From CALZJC01 sp963781065 (GTDB taxonomy: Bacteria > Acidobacteriota > Thermoanaerobaculia > Multivoradales > JAHEKO01), in contig CAWAET010000004.1 in assembly GCA_963781065.1 (NCBI GenBank), positions 124,001 to 188,000 of the forward strand: a stretch of 64,000 nucleotides of DNA, read 5' to 3'. This document shows positions 19,658-30,098 of this stretch, piece by piece (the first letter of the stretch is position 1; each line of letters opens with the position of its first letter). The notes under the pieces were generated by a model. The model ran no database searches. It was not told the origin of the DNA and worked only from the letters and a program-made list of their open reading frames with translations. The translations under genes and the position numbers were made by a program.

Positions 19658-19802
19658 TCCGTTCTCCTCTGTTGGTCGCATGGCGGGTTCGGGCGTCGTC
19701 GGAAAGGCCCCGCGATCCCCTCCTGCCTGATGAGACGCAGCAGCGTGCGGTGTCCTTCGATCTTTCTCCCGATCGGGGCCGGCTCGGGCCCGAGGCTGCC
19801 GC

Positions 19803-19808
19803 TATACT
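19803..19808 (+). promoter_or_regulatory. Candidate -10 element TATACT
   Basis: TATACT lies 39 bases before the ATG of the small exported protein at 19848, with a GAGAGGA ribosome site between. No clear -35 hexamer is visible at the usual spacing, so support is limited. Confidence 0.35.
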
Positions 19809-19847
19809 CCGGCCTCGACCTACCAAGAGAACCGAGAGGACACGACC

Positions 19848-20207
19848 ATGAGCAAGAGACTCATACTGCTGTCGCTGGCCGCCCTTCTGCTGGTCGGCAC
19901 CCTGGCCGTTGCCGGGGATGAGGGAACCTGGACCGGCGAGGTTGTCGACCTGGCCTGCTACGTCGGCTCCGGCGCCAAGGGTGCCGACCACGCCGGCTGC
20001 GCCAGGTCCTGCGTCAAGAACGGCCAGCCGATGGGCCTGCTGACCGACGACGGCACTCTGGTGCTGCTGGCGGCGAACCACAAAGACTCCGCGCCCTACG
20101 AGCAGCTCAAGGAGCTGGCCGGCGAGAAGGCCCATGTGACGGGCGAGCTGGCCGAGAAGGACGGCATGAAGGTCGTCACCGTCACCGGCGCCAAGGCCGC
20201 CGCCTGA
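19848..20207 (+). CDS. Small exported protein with four cysteines
   Basis: The 119-residue product has a signal peptide (residues 1-22) and then WTGEVVDLACYVGSG, GCARSCVKNGQPMG and a beta-rich end. Three mature cysteines (in DLACY, GCARSC) could form a disulfide or a metal site. I have seen this DLACY...C..SC pattern in unnamed periplasmic proteins near c-type cytochromes, and the next gene is a diheme cytochrome c, but function is not known. Confidence 0.6.
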   Translation: MSKRLILLSLAALLLVGTLAVAGDEGTWTGEVVDLACYVGSGAKGADHAGCARSCVKNGQPMGLLTDDGTLVLLAANHKDSAPYEQLKELAGEKAHVTGELAEKDGMKVVTVTGAKAAA

Positions 20208-20265
20208 CGCTCCAGGCTGTCCTTCGCACCAACTCTCTACTGCGCCGAACAGGCTGGCCCTCCTC

Positions 20266-21105
20266 ATGAGCAAGGACAGCGGGCGGCCGGCAGCCCGCCC
20301 GCGTCCGCCCAACAGGTCGTTGCACATCCGTCTCGCCGCGGCCCTGGCCGTCCTGCTGATCCTGGCCCTGGCGGCCCTGCCGCTGACCCGGTGGGTCCTC
20401 GGCCGCCGCGAGTCGAACCCGATCCTGCGCGGCCGGCTGCTGGCCGAGAGCCAGGGCTGCGTCACCTGCCACCGGCCCTGGTCGACGCGCGAGATTCCCA
20501 ACCCCGGCAGCCGCTGGGGCAGCGTCCCGCGGCTGGCCCGCGGCAACGCCCGCATGTACGCCGAAGACCGGGCCGAGATCGAGCAGTTCATCCGCCACGG
20601 CGCGCCCCGCGCCTGGCTCGACGACCCCGTGGCGATGGCCCGGCTCGAGGGCCAGCAGGTCCGAATGCCGGCCTACGAAGGAAGGCTGTCCGAGGCCGAG
20701 ATCGCCGATCTGGTCGCCTTCACCAGCGCCGTCGAGCGGGTCGAGCTGCCGGGCGGCGAGAGCGCCGCGAAGGGCCGTGAGGCGGCCGGCAAGCACGGCT
20801 GCCTGGTCTGCCACGGCGTCGAGGGCTCGGGCGGCCTGCCCAACCCGGGCTCGCTGGGCGGCTTCGTCCCCGGCTTCCTGGGCGGCAACTTCGCCCACAT
20901 GGTGCAGGACGAGACGGAGTTTCGCGAGTGGGTGGTCGACGGCACGAGCAGCCGGCTGGAAAGGAATCCGCTGGCGCGCTTCTTTCTCCGCCGGCAGCGG
21001 ATCGCGATGCCGGCGTACGGCGAGTCGGTGAGCGACGAGGAGATCGCGGCGATCCGGGCCTGGATCGGCGAGATGCGTGGCGGGGCGGGGCTGGCGGGGC
21101 GATAG
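20266..21105 (+). CDS. Membrane-anchored diheme cytochrome c
   Basis: The 279-residue protein has one N-terminal membrane segment (about residues 23-44) and two class I-like cytochrome c domains, with heme sites CVTCH (near residue 65) and CLVCH (near 182). Each domain has a matching axial Met: VRMPAYEG and IAMPAYGE. It should carry electrons on the outer face of the inner membrane. It is the only cytochrome in this part of the window, and its electron donor and acceptor are not evident from neighbours. Confidence 0.8.
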   Translation: MSKDSGRPAARPRPPNRSLHIRLAAALAVLLILALAALPLTRWVLGRRESNPILRGRLLAESQGCVTCHRPWSTREIPNPGSRWGSVPRLARGNARMYAEDRAEIEQFIRHGAPRAWLDDPVAMARLEGQQVRMPAYEGRLSEAEIADLVAFTSAVERVELPGGESAAKGREAAGKHGCLVCHGVEGSGGLPNPGSLGGFVPGFLGGNFAHMVQDETEFREWVVDGTSSRLERNPLARFFLRRQRIAMPAYGESVSDEEIAAIRAWIGEMRGGAGLAGR

Positions 21106-21127
21106 GGGCCGGGGCCGGGGCCGCTAC

Positions 21128-21271
21128 GAGCCGCTGAGGTGTCGCCTCGTTCCGCTATCGCGCGTGGTGGTTTGGGCGATGAGCCCCAGCCGTCGCTCGA
21201 GGAGGGGAACGCGGCCGTGCCGTGCCGTTCGGCGCTCTTTTATGCTGCACGAGGCAACACCTCAGCGGCTC
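21128..21271. repeat. Type A hairpin element, copy 2
   Basis: Bases 21128-21149 (GAGCCGCTGAGGTGTCGCCTCG) pair with 21250-21271 at 21 of 22 positions around about 100 bp. The arm is related to that at 388-412. It begins 23 bases after the cytochrome stop codon and could double as a terminator, although no T-tract follows. Confidence 0.7.
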
Positions 21272-21321
21272 TTCGCTCCGGTGGTGGCCCACGCAACCGG
21301 CAGGGGCGCCTGATCGCGGGC

Positions 21322-21450
21322 CGGTACTGCCCGCGTGGATCGTGACGCGGCCCGCGCGTATCGGTGGGAGGCGGCCCCAAACCGCGAGGGGGCGTAGGGA
21401 GGAAGAGGGGAAGTGCGTGTTGCTGAGAGCCGGAGAGGTGGCAGTACCGA
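21322..21450. repeat. Possible further hairpin, short arms
   Basis: CGGTACTGCC at 21322-21331 is the exact reverse complement of GGCAGTACCG at 21441-21450. The spacing (about 110 bp) is like that of the neighbouring elements, but the arms are only 10 bases, so chance is possible. Confidence 0.35.
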
Positions 21451-21656
21451 CGGCCTGGGCTGCGGCGCTGCCTTCCGGGCGGGCGGATGGCCACGCTCAG
21501 GCCCAGTCAGCGTCTTGGCCGGGGCGAGCCCGGCCGGTTCTCGGGATTGGCGGCCGTCGCTGTAGGTCGGAGGCGATCGAAGCACGGCGACCTGGTCGGC
21601 TAACCCCGGAGGTCGGCGGCCACCGAAGCTCAAGCGGTCCGGCTCGCCACGCCGGA

Positions 21657-21838
21657 GGTCGGCGGCGGAGCCGAGAGGTGGGGGGTCTCAGGTAGCTCAC
21701 GAGCAGCGCTACAGCACGAGCGACCGGAGGCCGCCACCGGTCCGGCGCGTCGCGAGTGCGCAGGCGAGGCGACGTTGATAGTCCGACTGAGCCGAGCCGG
21801 TACCTGGGACCCCCCACCTCTCGGCTCCATAGCCGACC
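21657..21838 (+). repeat. Type B long-arm inverted-repeat element, copy 2
   Basis: Arms 21657-21692 and 21803-21838 pair at nearly every one of 36 positions. The interior shares GCAGCGCTACAGCAC, GCGCAGGCGAG and AGTCCGACTGAGCCGAGCCGG with copy 1 (662-844). Several arm positions differ between the copies on both sides so that pairing is kept (for example AGAGRTGGGGGG against CCCCCC.YCTCT). Confidence 0.8.
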
Positions 21839-22034
21839 GGCCCCAACACGCAGCCTCTCAGGCTACGCCTCCATCGCCGACCGGCCGCGTGCCGCGATGG
21901 AGCCGGCGCGCGGCCGATTTGGCACTCGGGCCCAGCCGCCGCCACCGGTAAGCTCCCGGGGACGGCCGTTGCAGCGGGCGTGGGCGCTGGCGCGACTCTT
22001 GAAGCAAGGTCGTCCAACGGCAAGGAGGAGAGCG

Positions 22035-25000
22035 ATGGCAGAGACGGGCGGCGGGCGGACTCACAACGAGGGGGCCGGCGGCTATCGCTGGCAGTGGCGC
22101 GACGCGGTGATCGCCGCCCTGGCCCTGGGCCTGGCGGGGAGCCTGTGGTGGGCGTTCGGCGGCCGGGTCGAGCCGGCGCGGGACGAGGCGGCGGGCGCCG
22201 AGCAGGTCGGTCTCTTCGAGGTAGTGATCGACCGCGAGGGCCGGCAGTGGCTCGAACTGGTGTTCGACCGGCCGGTGCTCGCGGAGGGCGGCGAGGTGGG
22301 GGTCGGCGACGTCCTCGGTCAGCCGCCGGCGACCGTCGATCCGCCGCTCGGCGGCTCCTGGCGCTGGCGCGAGCGCAACGTGCTGCGCTTCGAGCCCAGT
22401 GGCGGCTTCGCGCCCGCCACCGCCTACGCCGTCGACCTGATCCCCGAGCGCTTCCTCGCCGCCGGGCAGAGCTTCGCCGGCGACACCGAGGTGGCGGTGA
22501 GGATCGACCAGTTCCTGGTCGAGGGGGTGGAGGTCTGGGAGGAGCCCGAGAGCGAAGGCGGCGCCGTGGTCCTGCGCGGCAACATCCGCTTCAACTACAA
22601 CGTCGAGCCCGAGACGCTCGCCGGGCTCATCCGGCTCGAGGATCCGCGCACCGAGCAAGACCCGGAGATTCAGCTCGAGGCCGGTTGGCGCAACCGTTCG
22701 ATCCCCTTCCGCAGCACCCCGGTCGCCAAGGAGAAGCAGCCGCGCCAGGTCGTCCTGACGATCGACGCGGCGCTGACCCCGGCCGAGGGCAACGTGCCGC
22801 TGGGCGAGACCTACGCGCAGCCGGTGCCGATCGGCTCGATCGAGGTGCTGGAGGTGCGCCAGCTGACCGCCACGCCGGGCCTCGGCACTTCGACCCTGCG
22901 GCTGGTGCTTTCCTCCACCGTGGCCGCCGATCTCGCCGCCCCCTACCTGCACGTCGAGCCCGAGACCGCCTACCGGCTCTCCACGCTGCGCAACTCGCTG
23001 GTCCTGACCGGCGCCTTCGAGCCCGGCGCCACCTACCGCGTGCGGCTCGACAAGGGGCTGCCGGCCGGCGACGGCGCCACCTTGCGCCAGGCCTACGACG
23101 CCCGGGTCCGGCTCGACAACCTGGCGCCGTCGGTGGCCTTCCAGAGCCAGGGGCTGTTCCTCTCCCGCGGCGGCCTGCGCAACCTGGCTCTCGAGACGGT
23201 CAACGTCGACCGGCTGAGCCTGGCGGTCGACCGGGTCTACCGCAACAACCTGTTCCTGCTCTTCCAGGGCCGCGGCGACTTCGACCAGGAGGAGGTCTAC
23301 CCCGGCGGCGTCTGGCGGCCGCTGGGCGACCGGCTGTACGAGGAGACCGTCGCCGTCGCCGGCCAGCGCAACCGCAAGGCGACCACCGTGCTGTCGCTCG
23401 ACGACTACGTCGACGCCGACGAGCCCGGCCTCTACCGCGTCCTGGCCGGCCGGCCCGATCACTGGCAGGCGCCGCAGCGCTGGGTGCTGGTCACCGACCT
23501 CGGGGCGGTGGCCAAGCGGGGCGACGGCGAGTTTCTGGTCTGGGCGCTGTCGCACCGCACCCTGGCGCCGGTGGCCGGCGCCGAGGTGGAGCTGATCTCG
23601 GACCAGAACCAGGTGATCGCCCGCGGCACCACCGATGGCGAGGGGCTGTGGCGCTTTCGCGATGCCACCGCCCTGGCCGAGCACGAGCCGTTTCTGCTCA
23701 CCCTGGCGCGGGGCGACGACTTCAGCTTCCTCTACCTCGACCGGATGCGGGTCGACACCACCGGCCTCGACGTGGGCGGCGCGGCGCGACCGGTCGACGG
23801 CTACAGCGCCTTCCTCTACGGCGAGCGCGATCTCTACCGCCCCGGCGAGACGGTGCGCGGCGTCGCCCTGGTGCGCGACGCCGGGCTGCGGCCGGCGCCG
23901 GCGATGCCGGCCCTGCTGCGCCACCGCGACTCGCGCGGCCGCGAGATCCAGGCCCGCCGCATCGAGCTCGACGGACGGGGGCTGGCCGAGTTCGAGTGGC
24001 CGATGCCGGCCTACGCCATGACCGGCCGGCAGAGCCTCGAGCTCGAGATCGCCGAAGTGGTGGTGGGCCGCTACGCCTTCCAGCTCGAGGAGTTCGTGCC
24101 CGACCGGATCAAGGTCGAGATCCGGCCCGGCGACGCCACGGCGGGACCCGGCCGGCCGCTGAGTTGGGACGTCGCCGGCGCCTACCTGTTCGGACCGCCG
24201 GCCGCCGGCCTGGCGGCGGAGACCCGGGTGCGGCTGGTCGACGACACCTTCTCCTCCGAGCGGTACCCGCGGTTCTCGTTCCGCAACGACGAGCACTCCT
24301 TCAGCGACCGCGAGGTCTTCAGCCAAGACGCCCGGCTCGACGGCGAGGGCCGGGCCGCTTTCGAGGTCGAGCTGCCGGCCGAGCGGCGGTTGCCCTCCTC
24401 GCTGGCGGCGGTGATCACCGCCCGCGTCCAGGAGCAGGGCGGGCGCGGCGTCACCGCCAGGACGCGCGTCGGCCTCGACCCCTATCCCTATCATGTCGGC
24501 CTGCGCCGGCCGGCGAGCGGTTACCCCGACATCGGCCAGGAGGTCTCGTTCGACTGGGTGGCGGTAGCGCCCGACGGCTCCGACCACCCCAGCGGCGCGC
24601 TCGAGGCCGAGCTGATCCTCGACCGCTGGCAGACGGTGCTGCGTCGCACGCCGGCGGGCGGCTTTCGCTACCAGTCGACCCGCGAATCGGTGACCGTGGA
24701 GCGGCGCAAGATCGGGGCCGGCGATGCCACCGGCACCGTCGCTTTCAGGCCGCAGCAGTATGGCAGCCACCGCGTGGTGCTCACCGACCCGGCCACCGGC
24801 GCCTCGGCGTCGGTCCAGTTCTACACCGGCGGCTGGGGCTACTCGCCCTGGGCCGTGGAGAACCCAGATCGGCTCGAGCTGGAGCTGGATCGCGACGAGT
24901 ACCGGGCGGGCGAGACCGCCACCGTCCAGGTGCGGGCGCCCTTCCCGGGACGGCTGCTGCTGACCGTCGAGCAGGAGGAGATACTGGAGGTCCGCAGCTT

Positions 25001-27490
25001 CCGCCTGGAAGGCAACACGGCCACCATCCGGCTGCCGATGCGCGGCAGCTACCGGCCGAACGCCTACCTCACCGCCACCCTGGTGCGCGGCGTCGAGGCG
25101 ATCGAGCCCGGCGCCGTGGGCCGCGCCTTCGGCGCCGTGCCGCTCAACGTCGAACGGGGCAGCAACCGGCTGGAGGTGACGCTCGAGGCGCCGGCCGAGC
25201 TGCGCTCGGCCAGCCGGCTGGAGGTGGCGGTGGCCAGCGCCCCCGGCGCCGCGGTCACCGTCGCCGCGGTCGACGAGGGGATCCTGCAGCTGATCGCCCA
25301 GCGGACACCGGACCCGTTCGCCTTCTTCTACCGCAAGCTGCGGCTCGGGGTGCGGTCCTACGACACCTTCAGCCTGCTGCTGCCGGAGATCGAGGCGCCG
25401 GCGGCGGTCGGCGGCGGCGAGGGCGGGCCCGGCGAAGCCCAGTACGTCCGCAGCGAGTCGATCCGCCGGGTGAAGCCGGTGGCCTTCTGGTCGGGGGTGC
25501 TCGAGACCGACGCCAGCGGCCGCGCCCGGGCGGAGTTCCAGCTGCCCGAGTTCGCCGGCGCCGTGCGGCTGATGGCGGTGGCCAGCGACCGCGACCGCTT
25601 CGGCTCGGCCGAAGCCACGACCCGGGTGCGCGACCCGCTGGTGCTGACGCCCACCCTGCCGCGGATCCTCTCTTTCGGCGAGACCCTGGAGGTGCCGGTG
25701 ACCGTGCGCAACGACACCGGCCGGCCGGGGCGGTTCGAGGTGGGTCTGACGGTCGCCGGCGCCGCCACCCTCTCGGGTGAGACGAGCGGCGCGCTCGAGC
25801 TGCCCGACGGCGCCGAGCGCACCGCCTGGTTCACCGTGGCGACCGGGCTCGAGGAGGGCTCGGTCCGCTTCGCCTTCAGCGCCAGCGGCAACGGCGAGAG
25901 GGCCGCGGCCGAAGTCGCGGTGGACGTGCGGCCCGACCTGCCGCCCCAAGCCACCTCGCTCGGCGGTGCCCTGACCGACGCCGAGACCGAGCTGCCGGCC
26001 CCCGAGGCCGCCTTCCGGCAGGGCTCGGTCCGACGCCGGCTGCAGATCGGCTCGCTGCCGCTGGTCCGCTTCGGCCGCCAGCTCAGCGACCTCGTGCGCT
26101 ACCCATACGGCTGCATGGAGCAGACCCTGTCGCGCGCCTTCCCGCTGATCTACCTCGAAGAGCTGGCGCAGGAGTTCGAGCCCGAGCTGCTCGATCCGGC
26201 AAAGGGGGGCACCGAGCCGGCAGCGCTGGTCGACGACGCCCTGCGGCGGGTGGCCTACCACCAGGTCGACGGCGGCGGCTTCGCGCTCTGGCGCGGCGGC
26301 CGCGAGCCGCACCCCTGGACCAGCGTCTACGCCAGCCACTTCCTGATCGAGGCGCGGCGCGCCGGCTACGCCACCGACCCGCAGCTCGAGTCGCGGGCGC
26401 TCGGCTATCTGCGCGGCCTGGTTCGGGCCAAGAACCGTTACGGCAGCGACGAGCTCGAGCGGGCGGTCTACGCCCTCTATGTGCTCAGCCGCGCCGGCGA
26501 GGCCGAGCTCGGGGTGATGGACTTCCTGCGCGAGCGCCAGTCGTCGAGCATGACCCGGGCGTCGCGGGCGCTGCTGGCGGCGGCCTACGCCGGGGTCGGC
26601 AACCGCGACGCGGTCGACGAGCTGGCCGCCGGGCTCGCGGACGTCGAGCGGGTCGAGCGCGACACCGGCCGCAACTTCCGCTCGACGGTACGCGACCGGG
26701 CGATGCTGCTAATGGCGCTCGAGGAAGCGGACCCCGAGAGCGCCGCCATCCCGGCGCTCGTGGAACGGCTGGGGCGCGACGCGAAAGGTATCTGGACCAC
26801 CCAGGAGACCGCCTTCACCCTGATCGCCATCGGCCAGCTGGTTCGCCGCCAGCGCGACCGGCCGCCGTTCGCCGGCACGGTCTGGGTAGGCGATCGCCGG
26901 TTGGGCCGGTTCACCAGCGACGAGACCGCGGTCTTCGACGGCATGGACGGCGCCGGCGCGGTGCGGATCGTCCTCGACGAGGGCTACCAGCCCGGCTCGG
27001 CCTTCTACACCCTGACCACCCGCGGCATTCCGCGCGACGCCGCCTACCGGCCGCTGGCCGAGGGGCTCGAGGTCGAGCGGTTCCTGCTCGACCGCGACGG
27101 CCGCGAGATCGACCCGGACGCCGTCCGGCAGGGCGACCTGATCGTCGTCAAGACGCGCGTCCGCTCGGTCGCCGGGCCGGTCGACAACGTGGTGGTGCAG
27201 CAGCTCCTGCCCTCCGGCCTCGAGGTCGAGAATGCGCGCCTCGAGACCACCGAGACGCTGCCCTGGGTGACCGACGCCAACCTGGCGCCGGACTCGGTCG
27301 ATCTGCGCGACGACCGGGTGCTGGTCTTCACCAGCCTGCCGGCCGACAGCTGGCAGACGCTCTACAGCCTGACCCGGGCGGTGGCGCCGGGCAGCTTCCG
27401 GCTGCCGCCGGTCCACGCCGAGGCGATGTACAACCCGGCGCTGCGGGCGAGCGGGGCGAGCGCGGCGGGCTGGAGGTGGGCAGGCGTTGA
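22035..27490 (+). CDS. Bacterial alpha-2-macroglobulin (YfhM-like), single frameshift at the very end
   Basis: This roughly 1818-residue protein should sit in the periplasm, anchored by an N-terminal membrane segment (about residues 20-42; no lipobox). Macroglobulin domains follow, and the thioester motif CMEQ is at residue 1360 (YPYGCMEQTLSRAFP), so covalent trapping of invading proteases is possible. The start ATG at 22035 has a strong AAGGAGG site. Near 27450-27470 one base is out: the expected ending ..LEVGRR and its TGA (27488-27490) are in the next frame, while the main frame would run senselessly through the following gene. The stop overlaps the ATG of the PBP1C gene, the usual pairing for this family. 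Confidence 0.9.
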
Positions 27491-30045
27491 TGAACCGCGC
27501 AGTCCGTCGGTACTTCGCGACGGCCGGGCTTTGCTTGCGAATGGCCGGGCGCTTTATTGCCTGGGCCGGGCTTCGCCTCCGGGTAGCCCCCCGTCGCTCC
27601 GCTCAGTATCTTCATGCTCCGCTCTGGGGGGCTACCACTCCGGCTACGCCCTTCGATGGCGGTGCTCGGACCGGAATCGCTCCGGCTGCGCCCTCCGACA
27701 GGCGGCTCAGGGCCGCAGCCGGCGCCGTCGTTTCGCTCGTGGCGGTGCTCGTGGCTTCGGCGATGCTGCTGATCCTGGACCGGCTCTATCCGCCGCCGAT
27801 CGAGGCGCTGACGCGGCCGGCGGCGGTGACGGTCCTGGGCGCCGACGGCGAGCCGCTGCGGCTCTTCCTGCCGGCGGACGATCGCTGGCGGCTGCCGGTC
27901 AACCTCGACGAGCTGCCGGCCGAGCTGCCGGCGGCGGTGATCGCCGCCGAGGACTCGCGGTTCTATCGCCATCCCGGGGTCGACCCGCTGGCCGTCCTGC
28001 GCGCCACCTGGCAGAACCTCCGCGCCGGGCGCGTGGTCTCGGGCGGCTCGACCCTGCCGATGCAGCTCGCCCGGCTGGCCGAGCCGGCCCCCCGCACCCT
28101 GGCCGCCAAACTGCGCGAGGCGGTGCGGGCGGTGCAGCTCGAGCGCCGGTTCTCGAAGCGCCAGCTGCTCGAGCTGTACCTCAATCTGGCGCCCTACGGC
28201 GGCAACCTCGAAGGGGTCGGGGCCGCCAGCCGCTTCTACTTCGGCAAGCAGCCGGCGGCGCTGTCGCCGGGGGAGATCGCCCTGCTGGTGGCGTTGCCGC
28301 GCTCACCCAACCTCTACGACCCGACCCGCGATCCCGATCGGCCGCCCAAGGCGGCGCTGGCGGTGCGGGACCGGGTGCTCGACCGGCTCCTCGAGGCCGG
28401 GGTGTTCGACGATCGCCAGGTGGCCGCCGCCCGCCGCCAGCCGCTGCCGAGGCGGCGGCAGCCGGTGCCGTTCATCGCCCCGCACTTCACCCGCTGGGCG
28501 GCGGCCCGATCGCCGGGGGAGACGCGGGTGGCCACCACACTCGACCGCTCGACCCAGCGCATCGCCGAGGCCCAGGTGACGCGGCAGGTTGCCGGGCTGC
28601 GGCGGCAGGGCATCGCCCAGGCGGCGGTGGTGGTGGTCGAGACCCGCGGCCGGCGCCTGCGAGCGCTGGTCGGCTCGGCGGGCTTCCTCGAGCCGGGGCG
28701 GGCGGGGCAGGTCGACGGCGCCCTGGCCCGCCGGTCGCCGGGCTCGACCCTCAAGCCGTTCCTCTACGCCCTGGCCGTCGACCGCGGCCTGATCGTCCCC
28801 GACAGCTATCTGCTGGACGTGCCGACCGACTACGCCGGCTACGTGGCCGAGAACTACGACGGCCGATACAACGGCCGGGTGACGGCGCGCGAGGCGCTGC
28901 GCCGGTCGCTCAACGCACCGGCGGTGCGGCTGCTGGCGCGGGTCGGTCTGGGACCGTTCCGCGAGCTTCTCGAAAGCGGCGGCATCTCCACCCTCGACCG
29001 CCCCGCCGGCCGCTACGGGCTGCCCCTGGTGCTGGGCGCCGGCGAGGTCAGCCTGGTCGAGCTGACCAACCTCTACGCCACCCTGGCCGATGGCGGGCGC
29101 TACCTGCCGATCGCCTGGCGCGCGCCGGGGCGCGGCTCCGGTCGGCCGGCGGCAAGCGGCGGGCCAGCCCCCGGCGGCCGCCGCGCGGGCGAGCCCCTGC
29201 TGTCGCGCGAGACCACGCGGCTGATCACCGAGATCCTGCGCGGGGTGGAGCGGCCGGACCTGCCCGACGCCTGGCGGCTGGCGCGCGACGTGCCGGCGGT
29301 GGCCTGGAAGACCGGCACCTCCTACGGCCACCGCGACGCCTGGGCGGTGGGCTACTCCGGCCGCTACACGATCGGCGTCTGGGTGGGCAACTTCGACGGC
29401 GCGGCGCGGCAGGGCATCTCCGGCTCCCAGCACGCGGCGCCGCTGCTTTTCGACCTGTTCCGGGCGCTCGAGCCGGGCGGCGGCGAGACCGGCCGGTCGG
29501 CGGGTCTGCGCATCGAAAGCCTCGAGGTCTGCGCCCTGAGCCACCAACTGCCGGGCCCCTGGTGCCCGAGCCGGGTCCGGATCGACTACCTGCCGGGCCG
29601 GTCGAGGCTCGAGCGGTGCGACCACCACCAGCGGACGCGGGTCGCCGCCGGCGGCGGCGGCGGGCCGGCCTTCCGCCAAGTCACCCACTACCCCGCCGAA
29701 CTGGTCGCCTGGTGGCGCAGCGAGGGGCAGGAGCCGCCCGCCGGCACCGCCGTGGCCGCGGCGACCAACCTGTCCGCGGGCGAGGTGCCGCGCATCGTCT
29801 CGCCCGACCGGGCGACGCCCTACCAACTGCGCCGCGACGCCCCTCTCGAGCACCAGCGCATCCCGCTCGTCGCCCACGCCGGGCTCGACGTGGACCGGCT
29901 CTACTGGTTTCGCGATGGGGTGCTGGTGGCCACCGCCGCGCCGGGTGAGCGCCGCTTTCTCGACCCCCTGCCCGGCAGCCACCGGCTGGTGGTGACCGAC
30001 AACCGCGGCCGTTCGAACGGCATGGACTACGAGGTTCGGCCGTAG
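27490..30045 (+). CDS. pbpC: Penicillin-binding protein 1C with a repeat element translated near its N-terminus
   Basis: The 851-residue protein has a membrane anchor (about residues 78-97), a glycosyltransferase 51 domain with AEDSRFYRHPGVD and STLPMQLARL, a transpeptidase domain with the active serine motif SPGSTLKPF (near 417), SLNAP (near 474) and KTGTSYG (near 607), and the C-terminal PBP1C extension (from about 690, VPRIVSPDRATPY). It polymerises and cross-links peptidoglycan and is coupled to the alpha-2-macroglobulin gene. Residues about 24-55 are encoded by a GCGNAGC-type repeat (27561-27655) lying between the start codon and the anchor. The true start could be a later codon, but none is obvious. 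Confidence 0.9.
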   Translation: MNRAVRRYFATAGLCLRMAGRFIAWAGLRLRVAPRRSAQYLHAPLWGATTPATPFDGGARTGIAPAAPSDRRLRAAAGAVVSLVAVLVASAMLLILDRLYPPPIEALTRPAAVTVLGADGEPLRLFLPADDRWRLPVNLDELPAELPAAVIAAEDSRFYRHPGVDPLAVLRATWQNLRAGRVVSGGSTLPMQLARLAEPAPRTLAAKLREAVRAVQLERRFSKRQLLELYLNLAPYGGNLEGVGAASRFYFGKQPAALSPGEIALLVALPRSPNLYDPTRDPDRPPKAALAVRDRVLDRLLEAGVFDDRQVAAARRQPLPRRRQPVPFIAPHFTRWAAARSPGETRVATTLDRSTQRIAEAQVTRQVAGLRRQGIAQAAVVVVETRGRRLRALVGSAGFLEPGRAGQVDGALARRSPGSTLKPFLYALAVDRGLIVPDSYLLDVPTDYAGYVAENYDGRYNGRVTAREALRRSLNAPAVRLLARVGLGPFRELLESGGISTLDRPAGRYGLPLVLGAGEVSLVELTNLYATLADGGRYLPIAWRAPGRGSGRPAASGGPAPGGRRAGEPLLSRETTRLITEILRGVERPDLPDAWRLARDVPAVAWKTGTSYGHRDAWAVGYSGRYTIGVWVGNFDGAARQGISGSQHAAPLLFDLFRALEPGGGETGRSAGLRIESLEVCALSHQLPGPWCPSRVRIDYLPGRSRLERCDHHQRTRVAAGGGGGPAFRQVTHYPAELVAWWRSEGQEPPAGTAVAAATNLSAGEVPRIVSPDRATPYQLRRDAPLEHQRIPLVAHAGLDVDRLYWFRDGVLVATAAPGERRFLDPLPGSHRLVVTDNRGRSNGMDYEVRP
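27561..27655 (-). repeat. GCGNAGC hairpin repeat inside the 5' end of the PBP1C gene
   Basis: Read on the minus strand the unit shows GCGTAGC, GCGGAGC, GCGGAGC and GCGAAGC in the order seen in the arrays at 33041 and 43165. Its stem is GTAGCCCCCC (27583 onward) with GGGGGGCTAC, a different sequence from the other copies yet fully paired. The reading frame of the gene stays open across it. Confidence 0.8.
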
Positions 30046-30098
30046 CGGTCGACCTCCGTGTCGACCGTTGGGTGGATGCGGCGAGAACGGTGCGCGGC

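Larger units (their letters stand above)
21106..22034. other. Gene-free island with hairpin repeats before the alpha-2-macroglobulin gene
   Basis: No gene is supported here; apparent frames have no domain. It holds a type A hairpin (21128-21271), a smaller inverted repeat (21322-21331 with 21441-21450), and a type B element (21657-21838). The A-then-B order repeats that of the island at 322-1541. The last 20 bases carry the AAGGAGGAGAG ribosome site of the next gene. Confidence 0.65.

Noticed and set aside
21858..26339. A 1493-residue minus-strand frame
   Set aside because: It lies antisense to the alpha-2-macroglobulin gene, whose motifs (CMEQ thioester, macroglobulin domains) are clear.
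21756..29948. One giant protein joining alpha-2-macroglobulin and what follows
   Set aside because: After about 27460 this frame is out of phase with the PBP1C motifs. The expected stop and coupled ATG are found one base over, so it is a frameshift and not a fusion.
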